The notes beneath the pieces were generated by a model. It was not told the DNA's origin and searched no databases. It saw only the letters and a list, made by a program, of their open reading frames with translations. Shown here in pieces: positions 46,019-54,482 of a DNA stretch of 64,000 nucleotides; position 1 is the stretch's first letter, and the number at the start of each line of letters is the position of its first letter. The stretch lies in contig JACKER010000010.1 in the NCBI GenBank assembly GCA_020632925.1, forward strand, positions 299,503 through 363,502, written 5' to 3'. The DNA is from Alphaproteobacteria bacterium. GTDB taxonomy: Bacteria; Myxococcota_A; UBA796; GCA-2862545. The position numbers and the translations under genes were made by a program.

Positions 46019-47068
46019 TTGTCCTGGCTCGTCCTGTTCCTCGCTCACCCCGCGTCCGCCGCGGACGTGACCGACATGGCGCCCGGCCTCGGGGTGCTGG
46101 GGACACTGCGATACGCCGGGTCCTCCCTCGATGGTCACCTGGTCGAGAGCGGCGAGGTGGTGTCCGGCCGCAAGGTCCAGCGGCACGATCTCGACGTGGG
46201 GCTCGAGTTCGCGCCGGCCCCCGGCGTCGCGCTCACGCTCGACCTCGCCCTGACGCCCTCCCTGACGTACACCTACGCCGACTCCCGCGCGATGATCGTC
46301 GAGCCCGAGGACGGGTCGGGGTCGTACCTCGCGGGCGAGGCGATCGCGCAGCCGGTCGAGATCCGTGCCGGCGGGCTGACGGGCTTCTGGGTGGGCGCGG
46401 CCTTCGCGCCCTTCAGCGAGACGTACGCGAAGGGCCAGCAGTCCAGCTGGCGGATCGACGCCGCGCTGCGCCCCCCGAGCGCGGGTCGGAACCTCTGGAC
46501 GACGGTGGACGCCAAGCGCGGGACGGCGCCGGGCGGTCTCGGCCTGCGCGTGGGCGGCGCCTTCAGCGTGGACCGGGGCGTCGGCAACCCCTGGCTCCAG
46601 GCGGTCTACCAGAGCGAGGGCCGCGTCGCGATCGACGTCGTCGACGAGAACGGCAACGAGTGGGCGAAGGAGCTCGCGGTCAAGCCGGCGTCCACCCTGC
46701 TCACGCGCTTCGGCGTCGCGATCGAGGGCTGGGAGGACCCGGACCTCGGCGCCTCCTTCGACGTCGACCTGTACCTCGGCGGCCAGTACCGCACCTGGGA
46801 GGACGTGGCCTCGGGGGTCTACCTCCCGAACGTCCTCGAGGGGGCTCGCTCCATCCCGGTCACCTCGGGCGACAGCCTCGCGGGCATCGCCGGCATCGCG
46901 CTGGACGCCGCCGTCAACGAGTACGTGCAGATCCGCGCCGGCAGCGAGTTCACGTACCGCACGCCGTACACGCTCGAGCACGTCTACGATGTGCAGACGA
47001 GCGCCGACACCTGGCAGATCGGGTGGTTCTTCCAGGTCCAGGGAATGGGCTCGTTCAAGCCCGACTGA
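46019..47068 (+). CDS. Outer-membrane barrel-like protein
   Basis: 349 residues from TTG 46019, chosen because GAGGGG lies 5 nt upstream and the signal SWLVLFLAHPASAADV follows; GTG 46013 and TTG 45962 are in frame. Alternating strands across the length (HDLDVGLEFAPAPGVALTLDLAL, LGLRVGGAFSVDRGVG) indicate a beta barrel of about 14-16 strands. Family not recognised. Probably under the regulator just upstream. Confidence 0.75.
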   Translation: MSWLVLFLAHPASAADVTDMAPGLGVLGTLRYAGSSLDGHLVESGEVVSGRKVQRHDLDVGLEFAPAPGVALTLDLALTPSLTYTYADSRAMIVEPEDGSGSYLAGEAIAQPVEIRAGGLTGFWVGAAFAPFSETYAKGQQSSWRIDAALRPPSAGRNLWTTVDAKRGTAPGGLGLRVGGAFSVDRGVGNPWLQAVYQSEGRVAIDVVDENGNEWAKELAVKPASTLLTRFGVAIEGWEDPDLGASFDVDLYLGGQYRTWEDVASGVYLPNVLEGARSIPVTSGDSLAGIAGIALDAAVNEYVQIRAGSEFTYRTPYTLEHVYDVQTSADTWQIGWFFQVQGMGSFKPD

Positions 47069-47148
47069 CGGCCGATTCCAGTGCTGCCGGACCCGTGGCA
47101 CGCGGCTCGCATCGAGCGGACGCGCTACACCAAGCCCGGGAGCTCGAC

Positions 47149-48006
47149 ATGCAAGGCATCCACACCGCCCTCGTGACCCCCTTCGCCGACGACGGAAGCG
47201 TCGATCTGGCCTGCTTCGAACGCCTCTGTCAGCGTCAGCTCGACGCCGGGATCCACGGCCTGGTCCCCTGCGGGACGACCGGCGAGACGCCCACGCTCGA
47301 GCCGACGGAGTGGTCCACGCTGGTCGCGGCGGCCGTCTCCGTGGCCGGCGGCAAGGTCCCGGTCACGGCGGGCGTCGGCACCAACAGCACGCGCTCCACG
47401 GTCCGGCTGGTCGCGGCCGCCGCCGAGCTGGGCGCCGATCAGGGCCTGCTGGTCTTCCCCTACTACAACAAGCCCAACGCCGCCGGCCTGCGCGCGCACG
47501 TCCGGGAGGCGCTCTCCGTCGGGTTGCCGCTCGTGCTCTACCACGTGCCCGGACGCACCGGTCAGCGGCTGTCCGAGGGGCTGCTCGCCGAGCTCGCCAG
47601 CCTCCCGGGCGTGGTCGGGGTCAAGGAGGCGACGGGCGATCTGAAGTACGGCACCGACGTGATGGCGAAGACCACGACCCCGGTGCTCTCGGGCGACGAC
47701 TTCTCGTTCCTCGGGCTGCTCGCGCAGGGCGGTCGCGGCTGCATCAGCGTGCTGTCCAACGTGGCGCCGGCGCAGACCGTGGCCGTGTGGGACGCGTTCA
47801 CCACCGGCCGCACCGAGGAGGCGACCCGACGCTTCCGCGCGCTCTACGAGCTGGTCGGCTTCCTGTTCTCGGACCCGAACCCGGTGCCCTGCAAGGCCGC
47901 GATGGCCTCGCTCGGCCTGTGCGATCCGCGCGTCCGGCTGCCGCTCGCCACCTGGTCCGGCAGCGACCCCGGCGAGCTCGTCCGGCGCGCGCTGGCGGAG
48001 GCATGA
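47149..48006 (+). CDS. dapA: 4-hydroxy-tetrahydrodipicolinate synthase
   Basis: 285 residues. All DapA residues are present: GTTGETPTL, Tyr131 in LYHVPGRTG and Schiff-base Lys159 in GVVGVKEATGDL. It condenses pyruvate with aspartate semialdehyde, the first committed step to lysine and diaminopimelate for peptidoglycan. The stop overlaps dapB (ATGA), giving a classic pathway pair. A TACACC box near 47123 could be its -10. Confidence 0.96.
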   Translation: MQGIHTALVTPFADDGSVDLACFERLCQRQLDAGIHGLVPCGTTGETPTLEPTEWSTLVAAAVSVAGGKVPVTAGVGTNSTRSTVRLVAAAAELGADQGLLVFPYYNKPNAAGLRAHVREALSVGLPLVLYHVPGRTGQRLSEGLLAELASLPGVVGVKEATGDLKYGTDVMAKTTTPVLSGDDFSFLGLLAQGGRGCISVLSNVAPAQTVAVWDAFTTGRTEEATRRFRALYELVGFLFSDPNPVPCKAAMASLGLCDPRVRLPLATWSGSDPGELVRRALAEA

Positions 48007-48818
48007 GCGAGGGCGGACCTCTCCCGGTCGCCGTGCTCGGCGCGACCGGGCGGATGGGGCGGCTGGTGATCGCCGAGATCCTGGACGCACCCGACCTGGC
48101 CCTCGTGGCCGCGCTCGCGAGCCCCGGCGGGGCGGCGGTCGGAGCGGACGCAGGCACGCTGGCCGGGAGGGCCGCCTGCGGCGTGGGGGTGGTCCGTCCG
48201 GGCCCCGACGCCTTCGGCGAGGCTCGCGTGGTCATCGACTTCTCGCTGCCCGAGGCGCTCTCGGCCGCCCTGCCCCACCTCGGCGATCGGGCGCTCGTGA
48301 GCGGCACCACCGGCCTGCCCCCGGAGCTCGTGGCGCGACGCGACGCGCACGCCGCGCGAGGCCCACTCCTGGCCGCGGCCAACTTCTCCCTCGGGGTCCA
48401 CCTCCTGATGGATCTCGTGCGACGCGCCGCCAGCGCCCTGCCGCACGCGGATCTCGAGATCGTGGAGACCCACCACCGAAAGAAGATCGACGCGCCGTCG
48501 GGGACCGCGCTGGCCCTGGCGGAGGCCGCGGAGGCGGGACGCAGCGCGCCGCTCGAGCGCCGCTTCGGACGCTCGGGCCGCACCGGCGAGCGAGCGCCGA
48601 CCGAGATCGGCGTGCACGCGCTCCGCGGGGGCGACGTGGTGGGCGAGCACACCGTGTGGTTCCTCGACGACGGCGAGCGGGTCTCGCTGACGCACGCCGC
48701 CTCGTCGCGAGTGACGTTCGCACGGGGAGCCGTCCGCGCGGCCCGGTGGATCGGTCACCGCCCGCCCGGCCGGTACGACATGGCCCAGGTCTTGGGTCTG
48801 TCGGACAGGATCGGGTAG
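48003..48818 (+). CDS. dapB: 4-hydroxy-tetrahydrodipicolinate reductase
   Basis: 271 residues. NAD(P)-binding VAVLGATGRMGRLVIAEI, VVIDFSLPEA, ALVSGTTGLPPE and the DapB signature EIVETHHRKKIDAPSGTAL with catalytic His and Lys. Follows dapA in the lysine/diaminopimelate pathway. The later strand region (FLDDGERVSLTHAASSRVTFARGAVRAARW) matches the substrate-domain end. Slightly divergent N terminus; no oddities. Confidence 0.96.
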   Translation: MSEGGPLPVAVLGATGRMGRLVIAEILDAPDLALVAALASPGGAAVGADAGTLAGRAACGVGVVRPGPDAFGEARVVIDFSLPEALSAALPHLGDRALVSGTTGLPPELVARRDAHAARGPLLAAANFSLGVHLLMDLVRRAASALPHADLEIVETHHRKKIDAPSGTALALAEAAEAGRSAPLERRFGRSGRTGERAPTEIGVHALRGGDVVGEHTVWFLDDGERVSLTHAASSRVTFARGAVRAARWIGHRPPGRYDMAQVLGLSDRIG

Positions 48819-48821
48819 ACT
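48792..48821 (+). promoter_or_regulatory. Candidate sigma-70 promoter for 48846 gene
   Basis: TTGGGT (48792-48797), an 18-bp spacer and TAGACT (48816-48821) lie at the dapB 3' end, 25 bp before the next ATG. It is the best -35/-10 match noticed in the window. Confidence 0.5.
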
Positions 48822-48845
48822 GCAGCTCCACCCCTCGGGCGTCGG

Positions 48846-49118
48846 ATGGCGAAGAAGCCGGTCGACAAGCAGTACGTACCTCGCATCGACGACCCCACCG
48901 CGGCGTTCCCCATCGGTGTGCTCGCCGGCATGGGCGAGGACGACGACCCGTCCGAGGAGGTCACCGCCCCCAAGGAGGACGTGACGCCCCCGCCCGTGAA
49001 GCGGAGCGCGCCACAGTCGACGGTGCAGGTCGGCTGGCTCGTGCTCTCGCTCGTCGTCGGTGCGCTGCTCGCGTCCTTCGTCGCGCTGTTGCTGGGCGGT
49101 CTGCTCCTGCTGAGGTAG
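48846..49118 (+). CDS. Small single-pass membrane protein
   Basis: 90 residues. A polar, acidic and Pro-rich N-terminal half (MAKKPVDKQYVPRIDD, DDDPSEEVTAPKEDV) is followed by one long hydrophobic helix at the C terminus (VGWLVLSLVVGALLASFVALLLGGLLLL). Tail-anchored topology is likely. High third-position G+C and its own promoter support reality. Function unknown. Confidence 0.75.
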   Translation: MAKKPVDKQYVPRIDDPTAAFPIGVLAGMGEDDDPSEEVTAPKEDVTPPPVKRSAPQSTVQVGWLVLSLVVGALLASFVALLLGGLLLLR

Positions 49119-49141
49119 GCTGCCGTCGGCCAGGAGAGCGG

Positions 49142-49411
49142 ATGCGGCGCGCGGTCTTGCTGTGGTGCGGATGGGTGGCGTTGGCGGGCTGTCACAACCC
49201 CTGCCAGAGCGTCTGCACGCGGATGAAGAACTACGCCCAGGACTGTGGCGTCCAGGTCCCCGACGCCGACCTGAAGGCGTGCTTCGAGCGCCAGAAGAAG
49301 ATCGATCACGACGACGCGAAGGCCTGTCGGGACTACGGGGATCCCGCCGCCATCGAGAACCAGTGGAGCTGCGAGGACGTCGCGGTGTACTGGAGCCCCT
49401 CGACCTCCTGA
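49142..49411 (+). CDS. Small Cys-rich lipoprotein
   Basis: 89 residues. Signal MRRAVLLWCGWVALAGC with lipobox, then a compact Cys-rich domain (HNPCQSVCTRMKNYAQDC, LKACFERQKK, ACRDYG, WSCEDVAVYW), at least six Cys after the lipid Cys, spacing suggestive of a disulfide-bonded helical knot. Similar tiny lipoproteins are frequent in myxobacterial genomes. AGGAGAG precedes the ATG. Confidence 0.8.
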   Translation: MRRAVLLWCGWVALAGCHNPCQSVCTRMKNYAQDCGVQVPDADLKACFERQKKIDHDDAKACRDYGDPAAIENQWSCEDVAVYWSPSTS

Positions 49412-49417
49412 CCCGGG

Positions 49418-49444
49418 CGTGCCTCCCCAGGCACGATCCGTGCA
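49418..49444 (+). promoter_or_regulatory. Hairpin overlapping a candidate sigma-54 (-24/-12) promoter
   Basis: CGTGCC/GGCACG (49418-49423 with 49430-49435) is a stem after the lipoprotein stop. The same bases give AGGCACGATCCGTGCA (49429-49444), with GG at 49430-49431 and GC at 49442-49443, exactly 10 bases apart as in -24/-12 promoters. It precedes the operon encoding a sigma-54 activator. A start near 49455 would leave almost no leader before GTG 49457. Confidence 0.4.
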
Positions 49445-49456
49445 AAGGTGTGCGTC

Positions 49457-50851
49457 GTGGAATCGAGGTCCGACGGTGCCCCGGCGTGGGCGGTGGCGTG
49501 GGGTGCGACCCTGCTCGCGTCGGTGTCGGCGGCGCTCGCGGTCGGCGTGGCAGCGGTCGGCACGATGCGCACCACCCTGGACGGCGCGCTCTCCGACCAG
49601 CTGGCAGCCCAGGCGGGGGTGGTCGCGGCGTCGGTGGCTCCCCTGTCGCTGGACGCGGCGATCGACGTGGGGGGCGAGCGCTCGCGGAGCCAGCTCGAGC
49701 AGCGGCTGGCGGATCTGCGCGACGGCGCGGGCCTCCACGACGTGCTGCTGGCGCGCCCGGACCGCGACGTGGCCCTGTCGGCCCGGGGCTGGGTGGCCCT
49801 GCAGGCGGACGCGGACCTCGTGGCAGCAGCCGCCGACGGCACCCCCACCGCGGGTCTCCAGTACCGCAGCGCGTCGGACCAGGCGCTGTACCGAACGGCC
49901 TATGCGCCGGTCCCGGGCCGGCCGGGTTGGGTCGTGGGCGTGGAGGGCAGCAACTCGACGCTCGCCGCGGTCGACGAGCTCACGCGCCGCCAGGTCCTCG
50001 CCGGGAGCGGCGCGCTGCTGGTCGCCGCCGTGCTCGCGGGACTGGCCGCCGCCGCGACCACCCGCCCGCTGCACCGACTCGAGCTCGACCTGTCCGGCGC
50101 CACCCCCGCCGACGCCGAGGCGATCGTGGTCCAGGGGCCGCGGGAGGTCCGGTCGGTCGCCCGGACGGCGCGCTCGCTGCTCACCGGGCTGCGGGTCCGG
50201 GACCTGGCGCTGGCGGAGGCACACGCCCGGCGCATGCGGGACATGGAGACGCTCGCCGCGACGGTCGCGCACGAGGTCCGCAACCCGCTGCACGCGCTCG
50301 GCATGACGCTCGACCGCATCGACACCGACGAGCCCGAGAAGCGCCGGCGCCTGCTGGGCCGCGCGCGCGCACGCCTGGACGAGATGGAGGGCATCATCCA
50401 GCGCTTCCTGGACATCTCGCGGCCCGTCGTGCCGACGCTCGCTCCCGTGGACCTGGGCGCCTTGCTCGGCGAGCTCGCTCAGGAATCGGAGGGGACGACG
50501 ATGGTGGTCCCCACGACGGCGCCGACCGTCGACACCGACGCGGATCTGCTCCGTCAGATCCTACGGAACCTCGTTCGCAACGCGCGAGAGGCGGGCGCCA
50601 CCACCGTCACCGTGTCCGTCAGCAACGCCGCGCCCGTCACGATCGACGTGGGGGACGACGGGCCGGGCGTACCTCCCGACCTCGACCTGTTCGGGTGGTT
50701 CGCCACCGGCCGCGAGCTCGGCACGGGGCTCGGGCTCCCCTGGTCCCGCAAGCTCGCTCGCGCGATGGGCGGCGACCTCGATCTCATCGACCACCACCCC
50801 GCCCGGTTCCGCGTCGTCCTGCGTGGCGGACCGGTCCAGGAGCCCACGTGA
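49457..50851 (+). CDS. Membrane sensor histidine kinase
   Basis: 464 residues. Two hydrophobic segments (WGATLLASVSAALAVGVAAV and LLVAAVLAGLAAAATTRPL) flank a ~140-residue extracytoplasmic Cache-like domain. HisKA box VAHEVRNPLHALG (His near 272) and HATPase motifs RNLVRNAREAG, VGDDGPGVP and GTGLGLPWS follow. NtrB-like core matches the sigma-54 regulator just downstream, overlapped by GTGA. GTG 49457 is preferred over 49448 because AAAGG lies upstream; a GTG near 49493 is also possible. Confidence 0.92.
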   Translation: MESRSDGAPAWAVAWGATLLASVSAALAVGVAAVGTMRTTLDGALSDQLAAQAGVVAASVAPLSLDAAIDVGGERSRSQLEQRLADLRDGAGLHDVLLARPDRDVALSARGWVALQADADLVAAAADGTPTAGLQYRSASDQALYRTAYAPVPGRPGWVVGVEGSNSTLAAVDELTRRQVLAGSGALLVAAVLAGLAAAATTRPLHRLELDLSGATPADAEAIVVQGPREVRSVARTARSLLTGLRVRDLALAEAHARRMRDMETLAATVAHEVRNPLHALGMTLDRIDTDEPEKRRRLLGRARARLDEMEGIIQRFLDISRPVVPTLAPVDLGALLGELAQESEGTTMVVPTTAPTVDTDADLLRQILRNLVRNAREAGATTVTVSVSNAAPVTIDVGDDGPGVPPDLDLFGWFATGRELGTGLGLPWSRKLARAMGGDLDLIDHHPARFRVVLRGGPVQEPT

Positions 50852-52191
50852 GCGCGCGCGTCCTCGTCGTCGACGACCACCTCCCGAGCCTCGAGGCCAT
50901 GGCCGAGGGCCTGGCGGACGAGGGGTACGACGTGCTGCGGGCCGGCGACGGGGCCAGCGCGCTGGCGATCGTCCGCGAGCAGCCGGTGGACGTGGTGATC
51001 ACCGACCTGCGCATGGCCGGGATGGACGGCGTGGAGCTGCTCCAGGAGGTCCGGGCGCTGGATCCCCAGATCCCCGTCCTCCTCGTGACGGCGCACGCGA
51101 CGATCGACCAGGCGGTGGCTGCGACCCAGGCCGGTGCCTGGTGCTTCCTCACCAAGCCGCTGCGGCTCGCGGAGCTCGCGATCCAGGTCCGGAACGCGCT
51201 GGCGCTCCGTCGCCTCTCCCGCCCTCGAGGCGACCAGGCGGATCCGATCGTCGGCCGCTCCCCGGCGCTGACGCGCGCGCTGGTCACCGCGGATCGCGCG
51301 GCCGCCAGCGACGCCACGGTGCTCCTCCACGGCGAGACCGGCACGGGCAAGGAGCTGTTCGCCAAGCGCATCCACAGCCGATCCCCCCGCGCGCGCGGGC
51401 CCTTCGTGGCCGTCAACATGGGCGCCATCCCCGAGAGCCTCGTGGAGAGCGAGCTGTTCGGGCACGCGAAGGGAGCGTTCACCGGCGCCGCGACGGACCG
51501 CGCGGGCCTGTTCGAGGCGGCCCAGGGCGGCACGTTGTTCCTCGACGAGGTCGGCGAGCTCGGGGGGCCCGCCCAGACCCGTCTGTTGCGCGTCTTGCAG
51601 GAGCGCGTGCTGCGCCGCGTCGGCGAGACGCGCGATCGGCCGGTCGACGTGCGGATCGTCGCCGCGACCCACCGCGACCTGTCGAACGAGGAGCAGTTCC
51701 GCCGGGACCTCTACTACCGGCTGGCGGTCATCACGATCGAGCTCCCTCCGCTGCGAGCGCGTCCCGACGACGTGCCGGTCCTGTTCGCGCACGCGCTGCG
51801 GCAGGCCTGTGAGCGTGTCGGCCGCCCCGTGCCGCAGGTGGTCCCGGGCGTGCTCGAGCGCCTCGCGCGGCACCGGTGGCCCGGCAACGTCCGCGAGCTG
51901 CTCAACGTGGCCGAGCGGGTGGCGGTCCTGGCCGCCGACGACCGCGTGACCGCCGCGGATCTGCCGCCCGAGATCGGCCGCGGCGCGGAGGGAACCGGCG
52001 CGAGCGAGGCGCTCCTGGGCATCCCCGAGGGCGACTTCGATCTCACGGCCTGGCTCGAGGGTCTCGAGGAGAGCCTGCTGCGGCGGGCGCTGGAGCGACA
52101 CGACGGGGTCAAGGCGCGCGCGGCCGCCTCGCTCGGCCTCGAGCGCAACGCGTTCCGGTACAAGCTCAAGAAGTACGGGATCGAGGAGTGA
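50848..52191 (+). CDS. NtrC-type sigma-54 response regulator
   Basis: 447 residues. Receiver Asp53 (VVITDLRMAG), AAA+ with GETGTGKE, canonical GAFTGA (AKGAFTGAATDRAG), Walker B LFLDEVGEL and C-terminal HTH (GVKARAAASLGLERNAFRYKL). Overlaps kinase upstream and coiled-coil gene downstream, each by GTGA. Target promoters may include 49429-49444. Confidence 0.95.
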   Translation: MSARVLVVDDHLPSLEAMAEGLADEGYDVLRAGDGASALAIVREQPVDVVITDLRMAGMDGVELLQEVRALDPQIPVLLVTAHATIDQAVAATQAGAWCFLTKPLRLAELAIQVRNALALRRLSRPRGDQADPIVGRSPALTRALVTADRAAASDATVLLHGETGTGKELFAKRIHSRSPRARGPFVAVNMGAIPESLVESELFGHAKGAFTGAATDRAGLFEAAQGGTLFLDEVGELGGPAQTRLLRVLQERVLRRVGETRDRPVDVRIVAATHRDLSNEEQFRRDLYYRLAVITIELPPLRARPDDVPVLFAHALRQACERVGRPVPQVVPGVLERLARHRWPGNVRELLNVAERVAVLAADDRVTAADLPPEIGRGAEGTGASEALLGIPEGDFDLTAWLEGLEESLLRRALERHDGVKARAAASLGLERNAFRYKLKKYGIEE

Positions 52192-52868
52192 TCGTCTGGC
52201 TCGCCATGCTCCTGATCGCCGGCGCGCGCGCCGGGGACGAGGACGTGCGCGAGCTGCAGCGGGAGGTCGCGGAGCTCGCGGCAGCCGTAGGGCGAGCCCG
52301 CACCGAGGGTGCGCGGCGCCAGGTCGTGGAGGGACTGATGGCGTCCTACCGGGCGCGCGCTCAGGTGCTGCAGGACCTGCTGGAGCCGCTGCAGGCCGCC
52401 GAACAGGACGAGCGGCGACGCGCGCGGGCGGCGGCGCTCACCGCGGTGATCGAGGCGACGGCCCGGGGACAGCGCGACCTCGAGGCCCGCCAGGTGCTCG
52501 CGGCGTGGATCGGTGCGGCGGACGGCGCCACGGTGGAGCGACTGTCGGCAGCGCTGGATCAGGCCGAGCAGGACCCGATCCTCGGGGAGGCCCTGCGCGC
52601 CGATGTCGCCGAGGTGGCCGGGGCGCTCGCGGTGTGCGCGACCTACGACGCGGCCGAGGCTGGTCGGGACGCGGCACGGGACGCGGGGCGGGCGGCGGCG
52701 CTGCGGGCGGCGGCGAGGTCGGGGACCCCGGAAGCGCTCGAGGGCGTGGCCGACGCGGAGCGGCTCGAGCGGGAGGCGGCGGCGGCGACGACGCGACAGC
52801 AGGAGGCGGTGGTGGTGGAGCAGGCGGCACGGCGCGTCGAGGCGCGCGCGGCGGGGACGACACCGTGA
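52188..52868 (+). CDS. Secreted coiled-coil protein
   Basis: 226 residues. Short signal MIVWLAMLLIAGARA then an almost wholly helical, Ala/Glu/Arg-rich sequence with heptad character (DVRELQREVAELAAAVGRAR, RARAAALTAVIEATARGQRD) ending AGTTP. One Cys (ALAVCATYD). No catalytic signature. Its stop overlaps the GTG of the barrel gene. Periplasmic adaptor or scaffold is a guess. Confidence 0.72.
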   Translation: MIVWLAMLLIAGARAGDEDVRELQREVAELAAAVGRARTEGARRQVVEGLMASYRARAQVLQDLLEPLQAAEQDERRRARAAALTAVIEATARGQRDLEARQVLAAWIGAADGATVERLSAALDQAEQDPILGEALRADVAEVAGALAVCATYDAAEAGRDAARDAGRAAALRAAARSGTPEALEGVADAERLEREAAAATTRQQEAVVVEQAARRVEARAAGTTP

Positions 52869-53818
52869 GCGTCACGGTCGACGCGGTCGCGGGCGCGCGA
52901 GCGGAGCCCGAGTCGGTCTTCGAGCAATCGGAGGCCGGTGAGGTCGAGGACTCCGAGACCTCGGCCCTGGTGGGGCTCGTGGCCCAGGGCAGGCATGCCT
53001 TCGGTGCACCCTGGGTCTCGGTCTCGGGCGCTGCCTGGGGATACCTGCCGGAGGGCGAGGCGAGCCTGCTGCGGCTCGAGCCCGGGGCGGGCCTGGTCCT
53101 CGGACGGAGCGAAGGCTGGCACGGCGATCTGGCCGTCCGGTACGCGCTCCTGGAGGTGCTGGGGTTCCCCGAGGTGGTCTCGGGCCGCGCGGAGCTGGTG
53201 GGGCGCTTCGGCTGGGGTGGTGGCCCGCACCGCCTCGAGCTCGTGGGCGGCGCGCTGGACCACGCGTACTGGCAGCGCCCGGCCTGGAGCCTGCGAGCGG
53301 CGGAGGCGGGCGCGCAGTGGCGGACCCAGGGGGACCACCTGGCGACCCTGGTCCGCGCCGGCGGGCAGGTGAACCAGGGGGAGGACGACGCGGGCGCCCA
53401 GCTCCGGACGCGGGGGTCGCTCGGGTGGACCGCGCCCCGGCTCGATCTCGCGCTCGGCTACGACCTGATCGTGGCGACGGGGGGCGAGGACGACACCGTG
53501 TTCCGCCCGCCCTTCGACCCCATGGGGGCGCCGAACGGCGACGCGGACGCGCTCTCGGCGGGCGGCTTCGTCCAGCACGGCCTCGACCTGCGGGCGTGGA
53601 CCGATCTGGGGCCCGCGGAGCTCACCGTGCAGGCGCGGGGCCGGATCCGCGACCGGGGACCGTACGAGACCCTCAACGCGACCGTGGATCTCGCCCGTCC
53701 CCTGTCGGACCAGCTCGCGGTGCACGGGCTGGTCGGTCTGGCCGCCTGGCGCATCGGGGCGAACGACCTGCTCGACCCCTACGGTTGGATCGGCCTGCGC
53801 TGGACGCCGACCCCCTGA
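52865..53818 (+). CDS. Outer-membrane barrel-like protein without its own signal peptide
   Basis: 317 residues from GTG 52865. Strands alternate along the length (HRLELVGGALDHAYWQRPAW, LDLALGYDLIVATGG, LRAWTDLGPAELTVQARGRI, YGWIGLRWTP), typical of a barrel ending in aromatic strands. The N terminus (SVTVDAVAGARAEPESVFEQ) has no hydrophobic signal, while the coupled upstream protein has one. It might be made as a fusion by frameshifting, or the export part may be missing. Confidence 0.7.
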   Translation: MSVTVDAVAGARAEPESVFEQSEAGEVEDSETSALVGLVAQGRHAFGAPWVSVSGAAWGYLPEGEASLLRLEPGAGLVLGRSEGWHGDLAVRYALLEVLGFPEVVSGRAELVGRFGWGGGPHRLELVGGALDHAYWQRPAWSLRAAEAGAQWRTQGDHLATLVRAGGQVNQGEDDAGAQLRTRGSLGWTAPRLDLALGYDLIVATGGEDDTVFRPPFDPMGAPNGDADALSAGGFVQHGLDLRAWTDLGPAELTVQARGRIRDRGPYETLNATVDLARPLSDQLAVHGLVGLAAWRIGANDLLDPYGWIGLRWTPTP

Positions 53819-53826
53819 CGGACGGA

Positions 53827-53844
53827 GCGCAAGACCTCTTGCGC
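53827..53844. terminator. Bidirectional terminator hairpin
   Basis: GCGCAAGACCTCTTGCGC has 8-bp arms and a 2-nt centre. A weaker related copy (GCAAGATCTCTTTCGC, 53852-53867) follows. It sits between convergent genes ending at 53818 and 53868. Confidence 0.7.
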
Positions 53845-53867
53845 CCCCACCGCAAGATCTCTTTCGC

Positions 53868-54482
53868 TCAGTGCCCCTTCACGTCGATGGTGAACGCGAG
53901 CTCGTTGAGGTTCTTGATCATCCCCATCGCCGCGGTGAACGGGCTCATGTCCCAGGTCGTCAGGGCCGCGGGGAGCGTGCCCGACGCGTGGAAGCCCGCG
54001 TCGTCCGCCTGGATCGTCATCTGGGTGCTCACCTGCTTCGTGACGCCATGGATCGTCATGTCCCCGACCACCACGTAGGTGGGGCCCGAGCCCTCGCAGC
54101 GGGTGGACGAGAAGCTGATCGAGGGGAAACGGTCCTTCTCGAGCTGCCGATTGCCCCACATGTTCTCCGCGATCTTCACCTTGTCCCCGTCGGGGACGTC
54201 GCCCTCCAGGCCGGCGCGCGCGCGGTATCCCGGGGGGTCGACGACCAGCCCCGAGACCGGCACGTCGATGTGGACCGCGCAGGTACCGGGCGCGTCGGGG
54301 TCCCAGGTCACCGAGCCCGACCAGCCGGTGGCGGCGATGGTGTGATCGTGCGCCATCCCCGCGAGCGCCGTGTTCGGATCGTGCTTCACGAGCACGAACA
54401 GCGTGCTCGCGGCCGGATCGAGGTCCCAGGTCCGCCCCTCCGCGTGTGCGGAGGTCGACAGCAGCATCGTGGTGATCAGCAT
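53868..54482 (-). CDS. YceI family protein
   Basis: 204 residues. Short signal MLITTMLLSTSAHAEG. YceI marks: WDLDPAASTLFVLVKH, a long middle with FPSISFSSTRCEG, MTIHGVTKQVSTQMTI and a final FTIDVKGH. Expected to bind an isoprenoid or quinone-like lipid in the periplasm. ATGA overlap with the barrel gene upstream; the cytochrome c lipoprotein is the first gene of this operon. Confidence 0.88.
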   Translation of the reverse strand: MLITTMLLSTSAHAEGRTWDLDPAASTLFVLVKHDPNTALAGMAHDHTIAATGWSGSVTWDPDAPGTCAVHIDVPVSGLVVDPPGYRARAGLEGDVPDGDKVKIAENMWGNRQLEKDRFPSISFSSTRCEGSGPTYVVVGDMTIHGVTKQVSTQMTIQADDAGFHASGTLPAALTTWDMSPFTAAMGMIKNLNELAFTIDVKGH

